Below, in pieces: positions 9,085 through 17,286 of a stretch of DNA of 64,000 nt (its first letter is position 1; every line of letters starts with the position of its first letter). This stretch comes from CAXXOK01 sp963666755 (GTDB lineage: Bacteria; Bacillota; Clostridia; Christensenellales; Aristaeellaceae), in assembly GCA_963666755.2 (NCBI GenBank), contig CAXXGW010000009.1, positions 1,860,001 through 1,924,000 on the forward strand. The letters are read 5' to 3'. The notes beneath the pieces are model-generated. The model was not told where the DNA came from, searched no databases, and saw only the letters and a list, made by a program, of their open reading frames with translations. Both the position numbers and the translations under genes were made by a program.

Positions 9085-9115
9085 GAAAGCTCCGGATGCT
9101 GGATTCGGAGCTTTC
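9085..9115 (+). terminator. Hairpin downstream of rnk-like gene
   Basis: A perfect 10-bp stem (GAAAGCTCCG 9085-9094 with its complement 9106-9115) and an 11-base loop lie about 200 bases after the Rnk-like gene. The run of T after it is poor, so it may be a weak terminator or an mRNA-stabilising stem. The surrounding 8887-9200 has no convincing gene. Confidence 0.5.
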
Positions 9116-9201
9116 TGCTGTACAGGTGGGCCAATCCAAGGTCTGCAAATACGTGCTTTTGATCCTTTTCTTTCTGAAGTGCTCTCTGTGACTCACACAG
9201 A

Positions 9202-9282
9202 AAAATTGATACCATGATGCTGCATAAGTACGGCTTATCTTTGGGTAGTCTGTTTCGGGACATGAGCTTGATAACGGGCTGA
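9202..9282 (+). pseudogene. 5'-truncated SHOCT gene remnant
   Basis: The frame KIDTMMLHKYGLSLGSLFRD repeats the last 26 codons of the SHOCT gene at 7875 with few changes and ends in TGA at 9280-9282. The N-terminal half is missing, and sequence similarity begins abruptly at about 9202. A short product could start at an internal ATG, but no ribosome binding site supports this. It sits in its normal position before the intact recombinase. Confidence 0.8.
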
Positions 9283-9318
9283 CGTCGAGCTAACATGTCA
9301 CACCGAGGAGGTGACACG

Positions 9319-10617
9319 ATGCCCAAAATCATACGGAAAATCGAGCATCCACAAAGGCTTGAGCGACGGACAAGGGTGGCGGCTTACGCCCGCGTATCCA
9401 GCGGCAAGGACGCGATGCTGCATTCCTTGTCGGCGCAGGTCAGCTACTACAGCGCGTTCATCCAGCAACATCCGGGGTGGCAGTATTGTGGCGTGTATGC
9501 CGATGAGGCGCTGACGGGTACCAAGGAAGCCCGCGACGGTTTTCAGCGGATGCTGACTAACTGTCGCAACGGTCAAATCGATCTGGTGATCACGAAATCC
9601 ATCTCCCGCTTTGCACGCAACACGGTCACTCTGCTTGAGACCGTGCGAGAGCTCAAAGCGCTGGGGGTGGATGTTTTCTTTGAAGAGCAGAATCTGCACA
9701 GCATCAGCACCGATGGGGAGCTGATGCTCACGATCCTGGCTTCTTACGCTCAGGAGGAGAGCCTCTCCGCCAGTGAAAACCAAAAGTGGCGGGTACGCAA
9801 AAGCTTTGAAAGCGGCGAGCTGGTCAACTGGCGGTTCATGTTCGGATACACAATCAGTAAGACTGGTATAACCATCAATCGCAGTGAGGCATTGGTGGTA
9901 CAGGAGATTTTCCAACGCGCTCTTGCCTGCGATACCTTCGGTGCCATTTGCCGCGATCTGAATGCGCGAGGGGTAAGCGGCGCTCTTGGTGGGCAATGGA
10001 GCGTGCCCAGGATCCACGCCATCCTCAGCAACGAGAAGTACACAGGCAACGCATTGCTGCAAAAACGATACCGCAACAACCATCTGGAGAAAAAGCTCTG
10101 CCACAACAATGGTGAACTGCCCAGATATTTTGCGACAGAATCACACCCCGCCATCATTGACGAGACCACATTTCAGGCCACACAAGACTTGCTCACACGG
10201 TTGGCTGAACTGAATGCGCATCGAGCCAAACCACAGCTGAGCGAGTTTTCAGGGCTGATCCTTTGCCCCCATTGCGGCAAGCCCTACAAACGAGTAACGA
10301 GCAACGGTAGTGTCGGCTGGAACTGTAGAACGTATCAGGAAAAGGGAAAACGCTTCTGCCGGGGCAAGAAAATCCCGGAGGATACGCTGAAAGCGGTCTG
10401 TGTGGAGGTGCTGGGGCAGGCTGAATACGATGCTGCAATTCTCACAGCTAGCATTGAGTCCATTGAAGTTCCCGAGGATAACAGGCTACTATTCCACTTG
10501 AAAGATGGGCGTGTGCTGGATCGTTCATGGCTTGACCGCTCAAGGGCTGACAGCTGGCAACCTGATATGAAAGAAGCCGCTCGGCAGCGAATGATAACCC
10601 AAAGGAGGCCACGCTGA
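9319..10617 (+). CDS. Large serine recombinase 1
   Basis: A 432-residue site-specific recombinase. The resolvase catalytic domain occupies about residues 20-165, with RVAAYARVSSGKDA carrying the nucleophilic Ser, and DGFQRMLTNCRNGQIDLVI and SISRFARNT as further core motifs. A Recombinase (DNA-binding) domain follows, then a zinc ribbon (CPHCGKPYKR and NCRTYQEKGKRFCRG). It lacks the long C-terminal coiled coil of full phage integrases, so it is on the short side. GAGGAGGTG precedes ATG 9319. Its stop overlaps the start of the next recombinase (TGATG), implying co-translation and perhaps joint action in excision or integration of the neighbouring prophage. Confidence 0.93.
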   Translation: MPKIIRKIEHPQRLERRTRVAAYARVSSGKDAMLHSLSAQVSYYSAFIQQHPGWQYCGVYADEALTGTKEARDGFQRMLTNCRNGQIDLVITKSISRFARNTVTLLETVRELKALGVDVFFEEQNLHSISTDGELMLTILASYAQEESLSASENQKWRVRKSFESGELVNWRFMFGYTISKTGITINRSEALVVQEIFQRALACDTFGAICRDLNARGVSGALGGQWSVPRIHAILSNEKYTGNALLQKRYRNNHLEKKLCHNNGELPRYFATESHPAIIDETTFQATQDLLTRLAELNAHRAKPQLSEFSGLILCPHCGKPYKRVTSNGSVGWNCRTYQEKGKRFCRGKKIPEDTLKAVCVEVLGQAEYDAAILTASIESIEVPEDNRLLFHLKDGRVLDRSWLDRSRADSWQPDMKEAARQRMITQRRPR

Positions 10618-12191
10618 TGGCTAGCTCGATTACCTGCATACCCGCGACCAGGAACGTTTTTACAGCGGTTCCCATAACCTCCATTGCAAAGCGGCGTGTG
10701 GCTGCCTATGCCCGCGTTTCGACCGACAGCGATGAGCAGTTCACCAGCTACGAGGCGCAGATCGACTACTACACTAAATTCATCCAGCAGCATGAGGACT
10801 GGACCTATGTGTCCATGTATACCGACGAGGGCATCACGGGTACGAACACCAAGAAGCGTGAGGGTTTCAACCAGATGATTGCAGATGCTCTGGCTGGAAA
10901 GATCGACCTGATCGTCACCAAGTCGGTCAGCCGCTTCGCCCGCAACACCGTGGACAGCCTCGTCACAGTACGCAAGCTCAAAGAACGCGGCGTTGAGATC
11001 TTCTTTGAAAAGGAGAATATCTGGACGCTGGATTCCAAGGGCGAATTGCTGATCACGATCATGTCTTCCCTAGCTCAGGAGGAGAGCCGCAGCATCTCCG
11101 AAAACGTGACCTGGGGGCAACGGAAGCGGTTTTCTGACGGCAAGGTTAGCATGCCATACAAGCATTTTCTGGGCTATGAGAAGGGCGAGAACGGGCAGCC
11201 AGTGATTAACGAGAAGGAAGCTGTGATTGTCAGGCTCATCTTCCGCATGTTTCTGGAGGGAAAAACGCCTGCTGGTATCTGCCGCCATTTGGATGCTAAC
11301 AGCATCCCCACACCCTCCGGCAAGCAGAAATGGAGCCAGACCACGGTAAACAGTATCCTACGAAATGAGAAGTATAAGGGTGATGCCTTACTGCAAAAGC
11401 GTTTCACGGTGGACTTCCTGACCAAGCGGATGAAAACCAACACTGGCGAGGTGCCGCAATTCTATGTAGAAGGCAGTCACGAGGGGATTATAAGCCCTAA
11501 CGAATTTGATTTGGTGCAAGCCGAGATTGAGCGCCGCAAGGGTATTGGCGGTCATTACAGCGGCAGCAGCGTGTTTTCCTCCAAGTTGGTCTGCGCCGAT
11601 TGCGGCGCGTTCTTTGGGCAGAAAGTCTGGCACTCCACTGACAAATATCGCAAGGTGATCTGGCGCTGCAATGCCAAATTCAATGGGGAGCACAAATGCG
11701 CGACCCCGCACCTGACGGAAGATTATATCAAGGTGGCGTTCCTGAAAGCCTACAACGAGCTGATGGGCAACCGTGAACAGGTCATTGCGGATTGCAGGCT
11801 CATGCTGAAAATGTTAAGCGACCACTCAAAGCTGGATGCCCAGATTGCCAAGGTGAACGAGGAAATCGCGTTGGTTTCCGGCTTGGTCAGCGCTTGCGTG
11901 CATGAAAATGCTGATAAAGCCCAAGATCAGGATGTATATTCAAGTAAGTATAACAGTTTGGTTGACAGGCATCAGCAAGCTATGGCGAGGCTTGATAAGC
12001 TGAACGCCGAGCTCGCTGACAAGGCGAATCGCGAGCGAGAGTTGCGGGGATTCATTGACGCGCTTGCAACTAGCCCGCTGGTTTTGGATACTTGGGATGA
12101 GCAACTTTGGCGGTTGCTGGTCGTTAAGGGTGTGGTGGGTAGGGATGGGATCATTAAGTTTGCGAGGAACCATGATTGGAGTATTGAATAA
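10617..12191 (+). CDS. Large serine recombinase 2
   Basis: A 524-residue serine integrase. The resolvase domain at about 22-170 contains RRVAAYARVSTDSDEQ with the catalytic Ser, TDEGITGTNTKKREGF and SVSRFARNTVDS. The Recombinase domain (about 190-300), a zinc ribbon (CADCGAFFG, later WRCNAKFNGEHKC) and a helical coiled-coil region (about 390-490) follow. This is the domain order of Firmicutes phage and ICE integrases. It overlaps recombinase 1 by one base. The two differ strongly in sequence, so they may recognise different half-sites or form a heteromeric machine. No attachment site could be recognised around 12.2 kb. Confidence 0.95.
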   Translation: MASSITCIPATRNVFTAVPITSIAKRRVAAYARVSTDSDEQFTSYEAQIDYYTKFIQQHEDWTYVSMYTDEGITGTNTKKREGFNQMIADALAGKIDLIVTKSVSRFARNTVDSLVTVRKLKERGVEIFFEKENIWTLDSKGELLITIMSSLAQEESRSISENVTWGQRKRFSDGKVSMPYKHFLGYEKGENGQPVINEKEAVIVRLIFRMFLEGKTPAGICRHLDANSIPTPSGKQKWSQTTVNSILRNEKYKGDALLQKRFTVDFLTKRMKTNTGEVPQFYVEGSHEGIISPNEFDLVQAEIERRKGIGGHYSGSSVFSSKLVCADCGAFFGQKVWHSTDKYRKVIWRCNAKFNGEHKCATPHLTEDYIKVAFLKAYNELMGNREQVIADCRLMLKMLSDHSKLDAQIAKVNEEIALVSGLVSACVHENADKAQDQDVYSSKYNSLVDRHQQAMARLDKLNAELADKANRERELRGFIDALATSPLVLDTWDEQLWRLLVVKGVVGRDGIIKFARNHDWSIE

Positions 12192-12341
12192 AAATGAAGC
12201 ATTTGAATTGACAATACTGCTGTATACGACTACTATTTGTAATAGCAACCATATTGCTGTATTACTGTGATCGAACACTGTGCTCGCTTGTTGCATCGCG
12301 TAGTTATATTCTTGGTCTACAGTTCCATTTATCTGAATGCG

Positions 12342-12378
12342 AAGAAAGGGAACTCGCGTCGCGCGAGTCCCCTTTCTT
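12342..12378. terminator. Bidirectional hairpin between recombinase 2 and queD-like gene
   Basis: Arms AAGAAAGGGA/ACTCGCG at 12342-12358 pair with CGCGAGT/CCCCTTTCTT at 12362-12378 around a TCG loop. This gives a stem of about 17 bp with one mismatch. It lies between convergent genes and probably ends transcription from both sides, although the T-runs are short. Confidence 0.7.
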
Positions 12379-12395
12379 GTTGAACCGTCGTTAAA

Positions 12396-12959
12396 TTACT
12401 TCTTGTAGCCGCACTTGGGGCATACGCCGTTTTCATTCAGGGCAATGCCGCAAAGCGGGCAACGATCAATGTTGTTCTTGGTCACGTATTCCTCGGAAGC
12501 TGCATTCACGCCGCTGGTGAAGGTGAGTTTAGCGATGTTTAGCTTGTCTTTCAGTAGATCATATACGATCTTAATCATGCCCTCAACGGTCATGGTTTCC
12601 TTGGTCACGACTATGCGGCAATCCGGGTATGCGGTCGCGAGTTCGGTTTTAAACGCGGGGCCCTTCATCTGGTTGGTCGGTGCTCCGTCTTTGATGCCCT
12701 GCTTCTCGTACACATCGAGAATGGCAGGCAACAGGGGGTCATCCTGGCGCAGGATCAGCGCATGGTCAAAATCCTTGAGCACTTCCCAAGCGGTCTTCTG
12801 AATCTCATTACAGGGGAAAACCATATTGACGCCGAGGTTCACGGAATCTTCCACTTCGATGGTCAGGATACCCGTGTGGCCGTGCAGATACTGTGCTTCA
12901 CCCTTGAAGCCGTAGAACCTATGTGCATACTGCAGATCAAGTTTTGTAATACTCCTCAT
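12396..12959 (-). CDS. 6-pyruvoyl-tetrahydropterin synthase/QueD-like protein with zinc ribbon
   Basis: The 187-residue protein has the T-fold metal site of PTPS/QueD: AHRF near residue 12 and LHGHTG near 25 give the three zinc-binding His. A C-terminal zinc ribbon (CPLCGIALNENGVCPKCGYKK) has been added. In QueD a catalytic Cys lies four residues before HGH; here that position is Ala (EAQYLHGH), so canonical 6-carboxytetrahydropterin synthase activity is doubtful. Other queuosine genes (queC, queE, queF) are absent nearby. AGGAGGAGG precedes ATG 12959. It is 21 bases downstream of the Fur-family gene and probably in its operon, suggesting metal- or redox-linked expression. Confidence 0.8.
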   Translation of the reverse strand: MRSITKLDLQYAHRFYGFKGEAQYLHGHTGILTIEVEDSVNLGVNMVFPCNEIQKTAWEVLKDFDHALILRQDDPLLPAILDVYEKQGIKDGAPTNQMKGPAFKTELATAYPDCRIVVTKETMTVEGMIKIVYDLLKDKLNIAKLTFTSGVNAASEEYVTKNNIDRCPLCGIALNENGVCPKCGYKK

Positions 12960-12980
12960 ACCGATCCTCCTCCTATATTT

Positions 12981-13424
12981 TTACGGGTTATCCAATCCCG
13001 TAGGGGTACCGGAAAATGCTTGGCCTCCGCTTTCGCCGGACGTATCCTTCCGGCAGTCTGGGCAGATGCCCTTGAAAACGATGTCGTGCCCTGTCAGCAG
13101 AAATCCGTGCGTATCGCTAACAGATTTCTCCAGATCCACGATATAGTTCATATCTACATCAAAGACACGTTCGCACCTTGTACACCTTACGTGGTAGTGT
13201 TGGTGGCTAAGGTGGTCAAAACGGTCGGCTCCGCCGGGAACCTCCAATCGATGGATCTGGCCGCTTTCGCACAACCGCTGAAGGTTTCTGTATACGGTTG
13301 CCCGGCTGATGCTGGGATGTTCCTTTGCCAGCTCGGTGTAGGTTTCGTCGGCAGTCGCGTGACTCCCAAGCTTATTGACGGTTTCAAGAACCAATGCACA
13401 TTGAATCGTGTTGCGTCTAGTCAT
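12981..13424 (-). CDS. Fur/PerR-family metal-responsive repressor
   Basis: A 147-residue Fur-family protein. The winged helix is at about residues 1-80 (SISRATVYRNLQRLCESG is the recognition region). The HHxxH-type metal segment (FDHLSHQHYHVRCTRC) leads to a structural zinc site formed by CTRC and CPDC. The presence of two CxxC pairs and a short His-rich stretch is PerR/Fur-like; which metal it senses cannot be decided by eye. A consensus promoter lies immediately upstream, and the downstream gene is the QueD-like protein. The C-terminal tail is polar and may be disordered. Confidence 0.9.
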   Translation of the reverse strand: MTRRNTIQCALVLETVNKLGSHATADETYTELAKEHPSISRATVYRNLQRLCESGQIHRLEVPGGADRFDHLSHQHYHVRCTRCERVFDVDMNYIVDLEKSVSDTHGFLLTGHDIVFKGICPDCRKDTSGESGGQAFSGTPTGLDNP

Positions 13425-13455
13425 GAGGCCGCCCCCAACAATTTCTACTATTAGG

Positions 13456-13484
13456 ATTATATATCAATTAGTGCATTGTGTCAA
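13456..13484 (-). promoter_or_regulatory. Consensus promoter of the fur/queD-like operon
   Basis: On the minus strand a perfect -35 TTGACA (13479-13484) and a perfect -10 TATAAT (13456-13461) are separated by exactly 17 bases, about 30 bases upstream of the Fur-family start. The -10 region and its surroundings are AT-rich with an imperfect dyad, so autoregulation by the Fur protein is plausible but not proven. Confidence 0.85.
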
Positions 13485-13839
13485 TAATATCCCAGTACAA
13501 TTTTGACGTGGTTTTCTCAACACCCAACCTTCATATTCTCCTGCTTTCATAGAAACCATGAATCGCTAAAAGCATTGAACCGTCGTTTCCGTTGATCTGG
13601 ATTCTTTAGCGGCAGTTTTCCAGCAATGGGATGTGATCGGCAATGCACGCTCCATTGATGAAGTAAAAATGAATCTATCATTATTGACGAATGTGGGTCT
13701 GGTCATCGTTGCTTTGAAAGTGGGTGCATTTGGGTGCATCCGGTAAGCATTGGTGTAAGAGTGTCCGGCGCATGGTAATATCTGGGTTGCAACAAGCCTG
13801 AGAACTCAGCTACAAAGACATTACACCAACCAAGAAAAT

Positions 13840-13992
13840 GGCTGTAACCCTTACAATTCAACGCTTTCCATAATAACAAAAAGGACGCCAACCTCGTATC
13901 GAGATGGACGTCCTTTTATGGAAAGCGCTGATGTTATTGATACAGACGGGGATGGGGCACTCTGAAACGGAGAATCGTGTAAGGGTTCAGCC
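13840..13992. repeat. Nested inverted-repeat element
   Basis: The outer arms GGCTGTAACCCTTAC (13840-13854) and GTAAGGGTTCAGCC (13979-13992) are inverted. Inside them, ACGCTTTCCATAA (about 13861-13873) pairs with 13919-13930, and AAAAGGACG (about 13878-13887) pairs with CGTCCTTTT (13909-13917) around an imperfect CCAACCTCG/CGAGATGG stem. The right side has about 50 extra bases. The fold could be a small non-autonomous element or a bidirectional terminator. The flanking 13485-13839 holds no convincing gene. Confidence 0.6.
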
Positions 13993-14114
13993 AGTATCTA
14001 AACCTCAATGCCGAATCATTCAATATGTTCATAGAAGTTTGGCGATACAGTGCTTTTTCGAGATATTGAATAACAATTCTTATCGTCAGGCGTAAGTTTA
14101 TAGCTCTATCGGTA

Positions 14115-14630
14115 TTACCACACTTTTTTCTTTATGAGAATTACTTTGTAATAACAGCCATTGTAAAACACAGATGTATTAAGCCTCGCCCCAAGAGTTG
14201 GTGCAGCCATTGCAGGCAGTCGATCGCTATGTGGAACTATGAACTCGAATGTTACATGTGTATGTAATGAACAGATCGTAACTCTATCTCCTCTTTCTAC
14301 GGTTATCATCTTGGCCTCTTTGCTCATTTGGGGGTATGAAAACTTTCGACGCTTTTCTGGCTTTGATTTGTCAATTACATTTGGCTTAAGAGGTGCAATA
14401 CTATCCCTGGGTTTATCCATATTAATCAACGCGTTGCGAGAGTATATCTCAGAGTACTTTGGACAATGTGATGAGCCAAGGCATGGGGCTCTTATTATCA
14501 TGCATTTACCAAGTTCGAAGTTTTTACATCTCCGTTTATCGCGCCGGTAGTCACCGTCTTCCATGGATAAATAGCCTACATGCCATGGAGTGCCCGATAA
14601 TGATGTGAAGTGCTTATCATTACGTTTCAT
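14115..14630 (-). CDS. Conserved hypothetical protein with Cys cluster
   Basis: A 171-residue protein of unknown function. ATG 14630 is chosen because GGAGGG lies 6 bases upstream; longer frames have no such site. Residues about 30-60 hold a cluster (RRCKNFELGKC, APCLGSSHC, PKY) that could bind zinc and recurs in Firmicutes hypothetical proteins. The C-terminal half (VERGDRVTICSLHTHVTFEF, APTLGARL) resembles, weakly, the GreA/GreB C-terminal fold; this is a speculative comparison. It lies among IS remnants and has no operon partner. Confidence 0.6.
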   Translation of the reverse strand: MKRNDKHFTSLSGTPWHVGYLSMEDGDYRRDKRRCKNFELGKCMIIRAPCLGSSHCPKYSEIYSRNALINMDKPRDSIAPLKPNVIDKSKPEKRRKFSYPQMSKEAKMITVERGDRVTICSLHTHVTFEFIVPHSDRLPAMAAPTLGARLNTSVFYNGCYYKVILIKKKVW

Positions 14631-14789
14631 TAAATCCCTCCACAAGTTTATAAATTCGATTGAATCCGTTTTCCATCTGCTCCCACTCTTCAAAGATATT
14701 GCTCTAATAACTTCGCTGCAGCTGTTCTATTCTGAAACGATGCAAGTTCTGATTATATAGATAGTCTCGGAATAACTTGTAGCATGACG

Positions 14790-14960
14790 GTAAGCTTTAG
14801 GTTGCTAGGTATCATACCCGTATACTTTCTGCGCCAGCGGTAGAAAGTCTGCTACGCGATTCCCAGCTTACGACAGAACTGGCACCGCCATGCCCATCTC
14901 CGCTTTTTAAACGCGTGGGCAATTTACTCTTCTGTGTATCAGTTATTCTTGATTTTCACA
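14790..14960 (-). pseudogene. Decayed IS3-family orfA remnant
   Basis: Reading the minus strand gives YTEE-stop-IAHAFKK, then CRKLGIA-stop-QTFYRWRRKYTGM, which is the helix-turn-helix of an IS3-group OrfA (normally YTEEQIAYAL...CRKLGISEQTFYRWKKKY). Two in-frame stops and no downstream orfB show it is dead. The rest of 14694-15141 contains only remnant-like sequence. Confidence 0.8.
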
Positions 14961-15049
14961 CGCCCTTTACTTCTTAAGGTAGTCTATTACTTTTTATCAT
15001 TGGACAACCCTTTTTGTGGCAGGTCAGTATCATTGTACAACGTGATATA

Positions 15050-15120
15050 TTGAGCGGTTCCCCGCTCTATGGAAGCAAAATAGAGGATCATACAGACGCG
15101 CTTCCCTGCAATGGTCTTAA
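15050..15120 (-). repeat. Degenerate repeat shared with 58195-58290
   Basis: On the minus strand this reads as AGKRVCMILYFASIERGT. The copy near 58.2 kb reads as TGNGACMALYCVSMKRGT, with shared bases such as CTATTTTG/CTATTGTG and CATGGAA/ATGAAGAGGGGAAC. It is probably a fragment of an old mobile element close to the IS3 remnant. The parent gene was not recognised. Confidence 0.5.
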
Positions 15121-15141
15121 ATAGCATTGAACCTCGAGCTC

Positions 15142-16158
15142 TTATTCATCAACCGTATTCACAACCCAGATTTTCTTCAACGGTATCAGTTCCTTGATCT
15201 CATCATCCATCGCATCATAATGGCTCAAGAATTCCTCAATGATATCCTTGTGTGTCCAAAGCCGGATATCAAAGAATTGTTTGGCTGTGTCGTTGATCAC
15301 TGAGGACTTGAACCCACTCCAGGACACCAATAGACCATAATCAGCACCAAAGTTCTTCATCACACCGCCCAGTTGATCCAGAACAATCCGTTCTGCCGGC
15401 GCATCGGTGGACTTCACCTGCACGCAAATCTTTTGCCCTCCAAAGCCCAGCTCGCCAGACGAAGCGAGTATATCCACACCTTTGTCCGCGCCGGGAGGGC
15501 TGACAAACGTCGTGAAACCCTTTGCACGAAGGATAGCGTCCACGATACGAGCCAAACCATGGCCCTTTGTCTTGCGAATGATCAGGTTCGTGATATTCGC
15601 CAAGGCGTCCATTTCGATATTGACGGGTTCAGCTTCAGTATCGCTTGAATCCGTAGGCTGGGTTAGTAGCGGCGATTTACCATGCATGAAAGCTTTCACC
15701 ACTTCCATGATGCGTTCTTCCTGCCTGATCCGGCAGATGGTCATGAATGCTCCAAACGAGTAAAGGATATCCTGATCGAAGTAGTACCTTGGAACACTTC
15801 GGGCAAACCACTCCACTCTCCTTGAATGGTAATACGGGTTTAGGTTGTTTGGGTGGAACTCATACTCGCCCTTGATTTTTCCGAAATGAATGACTGGGTT
15901 GATCTTACTTGGGAGAACGACGATCTCCCCCACTTTCATTTCATGTCCAAACGGCCATACCTGGCTGGCCCAGTTCATGGCCGTTTTCACCTTGGTGTCC
16001 GGATCATTCTCGGTAAAGTAATGTTGTAAATCTTGCTTTGTGGCGAACTCCGTCAAGGGTACAGTAAGTTCATCCCAAGTGCAGTAGATGCGATTTTCTT
16101 CAAGGAACTTGTTCTCGAACTCTCCATAGCGACCCGCCCGGGTTAGCCACATTGCCAT
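15142..16158 (-). CDS. Mrr-like restriction endonuclease
   Basis: A 338-residue protein. Its N-terminal domain opens with MAMWLTRAGRYGEFENKF, a start typical of a large group of Mrr-type nucleases. The C-terminal PD-(D/E)xK fold is shown by HGLARIVDAILRAKGF, then GVDILASSGELGFGG and KICVQVKS, which give the catalytic Asp and the QxK dyad. Mrr enzymes cut methylated or otherwise modified DNA. GAGGTG lies 7 bases before ATG 16158. It is the last gene of the defence cluster and may police foreign modification while the upstream type III system polices its absence. The target is unknown. Confidence 0.85.
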   Translation of the reverse strand: MAMWLTRAGRYGEFENKFLEENRIYCTWDELTVPLTEFATKQDLQHYFTENDPDTKVKTAMNWASQVWPFGHEMKVGEIVVLPSKINPVIHFGKIKGEYEFHPNNLNPYYHSRRVEWFARSVPRYYFDQDILYSFGAFMTICRIRQEERIMEVVKAFMHGKSPLLTQPTDSSDTEAEPVNIEMDALANITNLIIRKTKGHGLARIVDAILRAKGFTTFVSPPGADKGVDILASSGELGFGGQKICVQVKSTDAPAERIVLDQLGGVMKNFGADYGLLVSWSGFKSSVINDTAKQFFDIRLWTHKDIIEEFLSHYDAMDDEIKELIPLKKIWVVNTVDE

Positions 16159-16280
16159 AAAGAGCACCTCACTTCTTGAAACATGAATCGATAGTTGGCT
16201 TAATATTTGCGTTTTGCATGATGGACAGCTCATCAATAAATAATTAGAAGTCAACAGGTAAGTGTAGACGCTTGAAGTCA

Positions 16281-17207
16281 CTAACTTTCAGATATAAATA
16301 ACGCCCCACACTTAAAGCAGAATGTTCGATCTGGTTTTTGTTCTGCCTCGCATTCAGGACAATTAACTTTATCAAGTGATCCGTCGATCTCGTAAACATG
16401 CATCCCATGGTCAAAAAAACGGTGTACTAGATCGATTGCTTCCTGTCTTCTGTTTCCATATGAGCGTTCGATCATTGATGTATCGGACATTCTTGAGAGC
16501 AACCGTTTAAAATTATCGTTTTTATTGCTACCATAGCGTTCGATCAGATATTTATAGACTTCTCCCGCGCTTTTAAACTGCTCAATATCAATATAGACAT
16601 CCTCGACGATAATCCCGTTGGGCAGTTCATGAACGATAGGCACCTTTTCTTCAAAGGTTTCACGTGCTTTCCCACAACGCGCGCAGAAATTAGCATTTAC
16701 TCCATTTATAGATGCACAGGATGAACAAACCCAGTCATAATGCCTAATCTCCCCACAGGACGTACAGTACTTCGTCTCCCGAGAAAACACCTTACCGCAT
16801 TTAGCACATTGCCAAAGGGTATCCTTCGAGGTTTTCGAAGCATTGGGGGCTATGTTAGGTGAAGATGGTTTGCTCAACACCGCTGTTCCCAAGCCTTGAA
16901 TTATCAGCATGGATGTACCCTTGCCGCTGATTTCATCAATATCAATGGAGAAACCAACGATGCCATTCGCACCAACTTCTGAAGCCCTTTCAATCATGCT
17001 TTCCAGCAATGTTTGATAGAGATTATCCATTTGACTTTCCATCCGACCAGATCTACCGCCAAAAGTATCAGAAAAACCTGCAAAGAATTCTGTCACAAGC
17101 CCCACACCAGCGACGACGCGCTCGAAAACAATCCCTTTATACTCAGTAATCGCATGACCCGGTAAGAAAGGTGTTGTACTGATGAGAACTGGCTGTTTAA
17201 AAGACAT
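16281..17207 (-). CDS. YbjQ-like domain protein with double zinc ribbon
   Basis: The 308-residue protein opens with a YbjQ/UPF0145-type heavy-metal-binding-like domain (LISTTPFLPGHAITEYKGIV, GANGIVGFSIDIDEI). Two or more zinc ribbons follow (CAKCGKVF...CTSCGEIR, CSSCASIN...CARCGK), then a helical stretch and a last CPECEAEQKPDRTFCFKCGA ribbon. Such modular proteins are often scaffold or sensor components. It lies between the restriction subunit and the Mrr-like gene on the same strand. GGAGAGGAT precedes ATG 17207. No enzymatic activity is predicted; a defence role is inferred only from context. Confidence 0.7.
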   Translation of the reverse strand: MSFKQPVLISTTPFLPGHAITEYKGIVFERVVAGVGLVTEFFAGFSDTFGGRSGRMESQMDNLYQTLLESMIERASEVGANGIVGFSIDIDEISGKGTSMLIIQGLGTAVLSKPSSPNIAPNASKTSKDTLWQCAKCGKVFSRETKYCTSCGEIRHYDWVCSSCASINGVNANFCARCGKARETFEEKVPIVHELPNGIIVEDVYIDIEQFKSAGEVYKYLIERYGSNKNDNFKRLLSRMSDTSMIERSYGNRRQEAIDLVHRFFDHGMHVYEIDGSLDKVNCPECEAEQKPDRTFCFKCGALFISES

Positions 17208-17286
17208 ATGCAAATCCTCTCCTGTCAAGTTATAGATTTCAAGCAATTCAACATGTTTTCAGTATATGGAATTGATAAAGCAAGGC

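Noticed and set aside
1..12191. Tail genes belonging to the same element as the tyrosine integrase
   Set aside because: Opposite transcription, intervening fur/queD-like genes and a separate serine recombinase module argue for different elements, although this cannot be excluded without the flanks.
12396..12959. Confident queD assignment
   Set aside because: The catalytic Cys is absent and no other queuosine genes are near, so only a family-level name is given.
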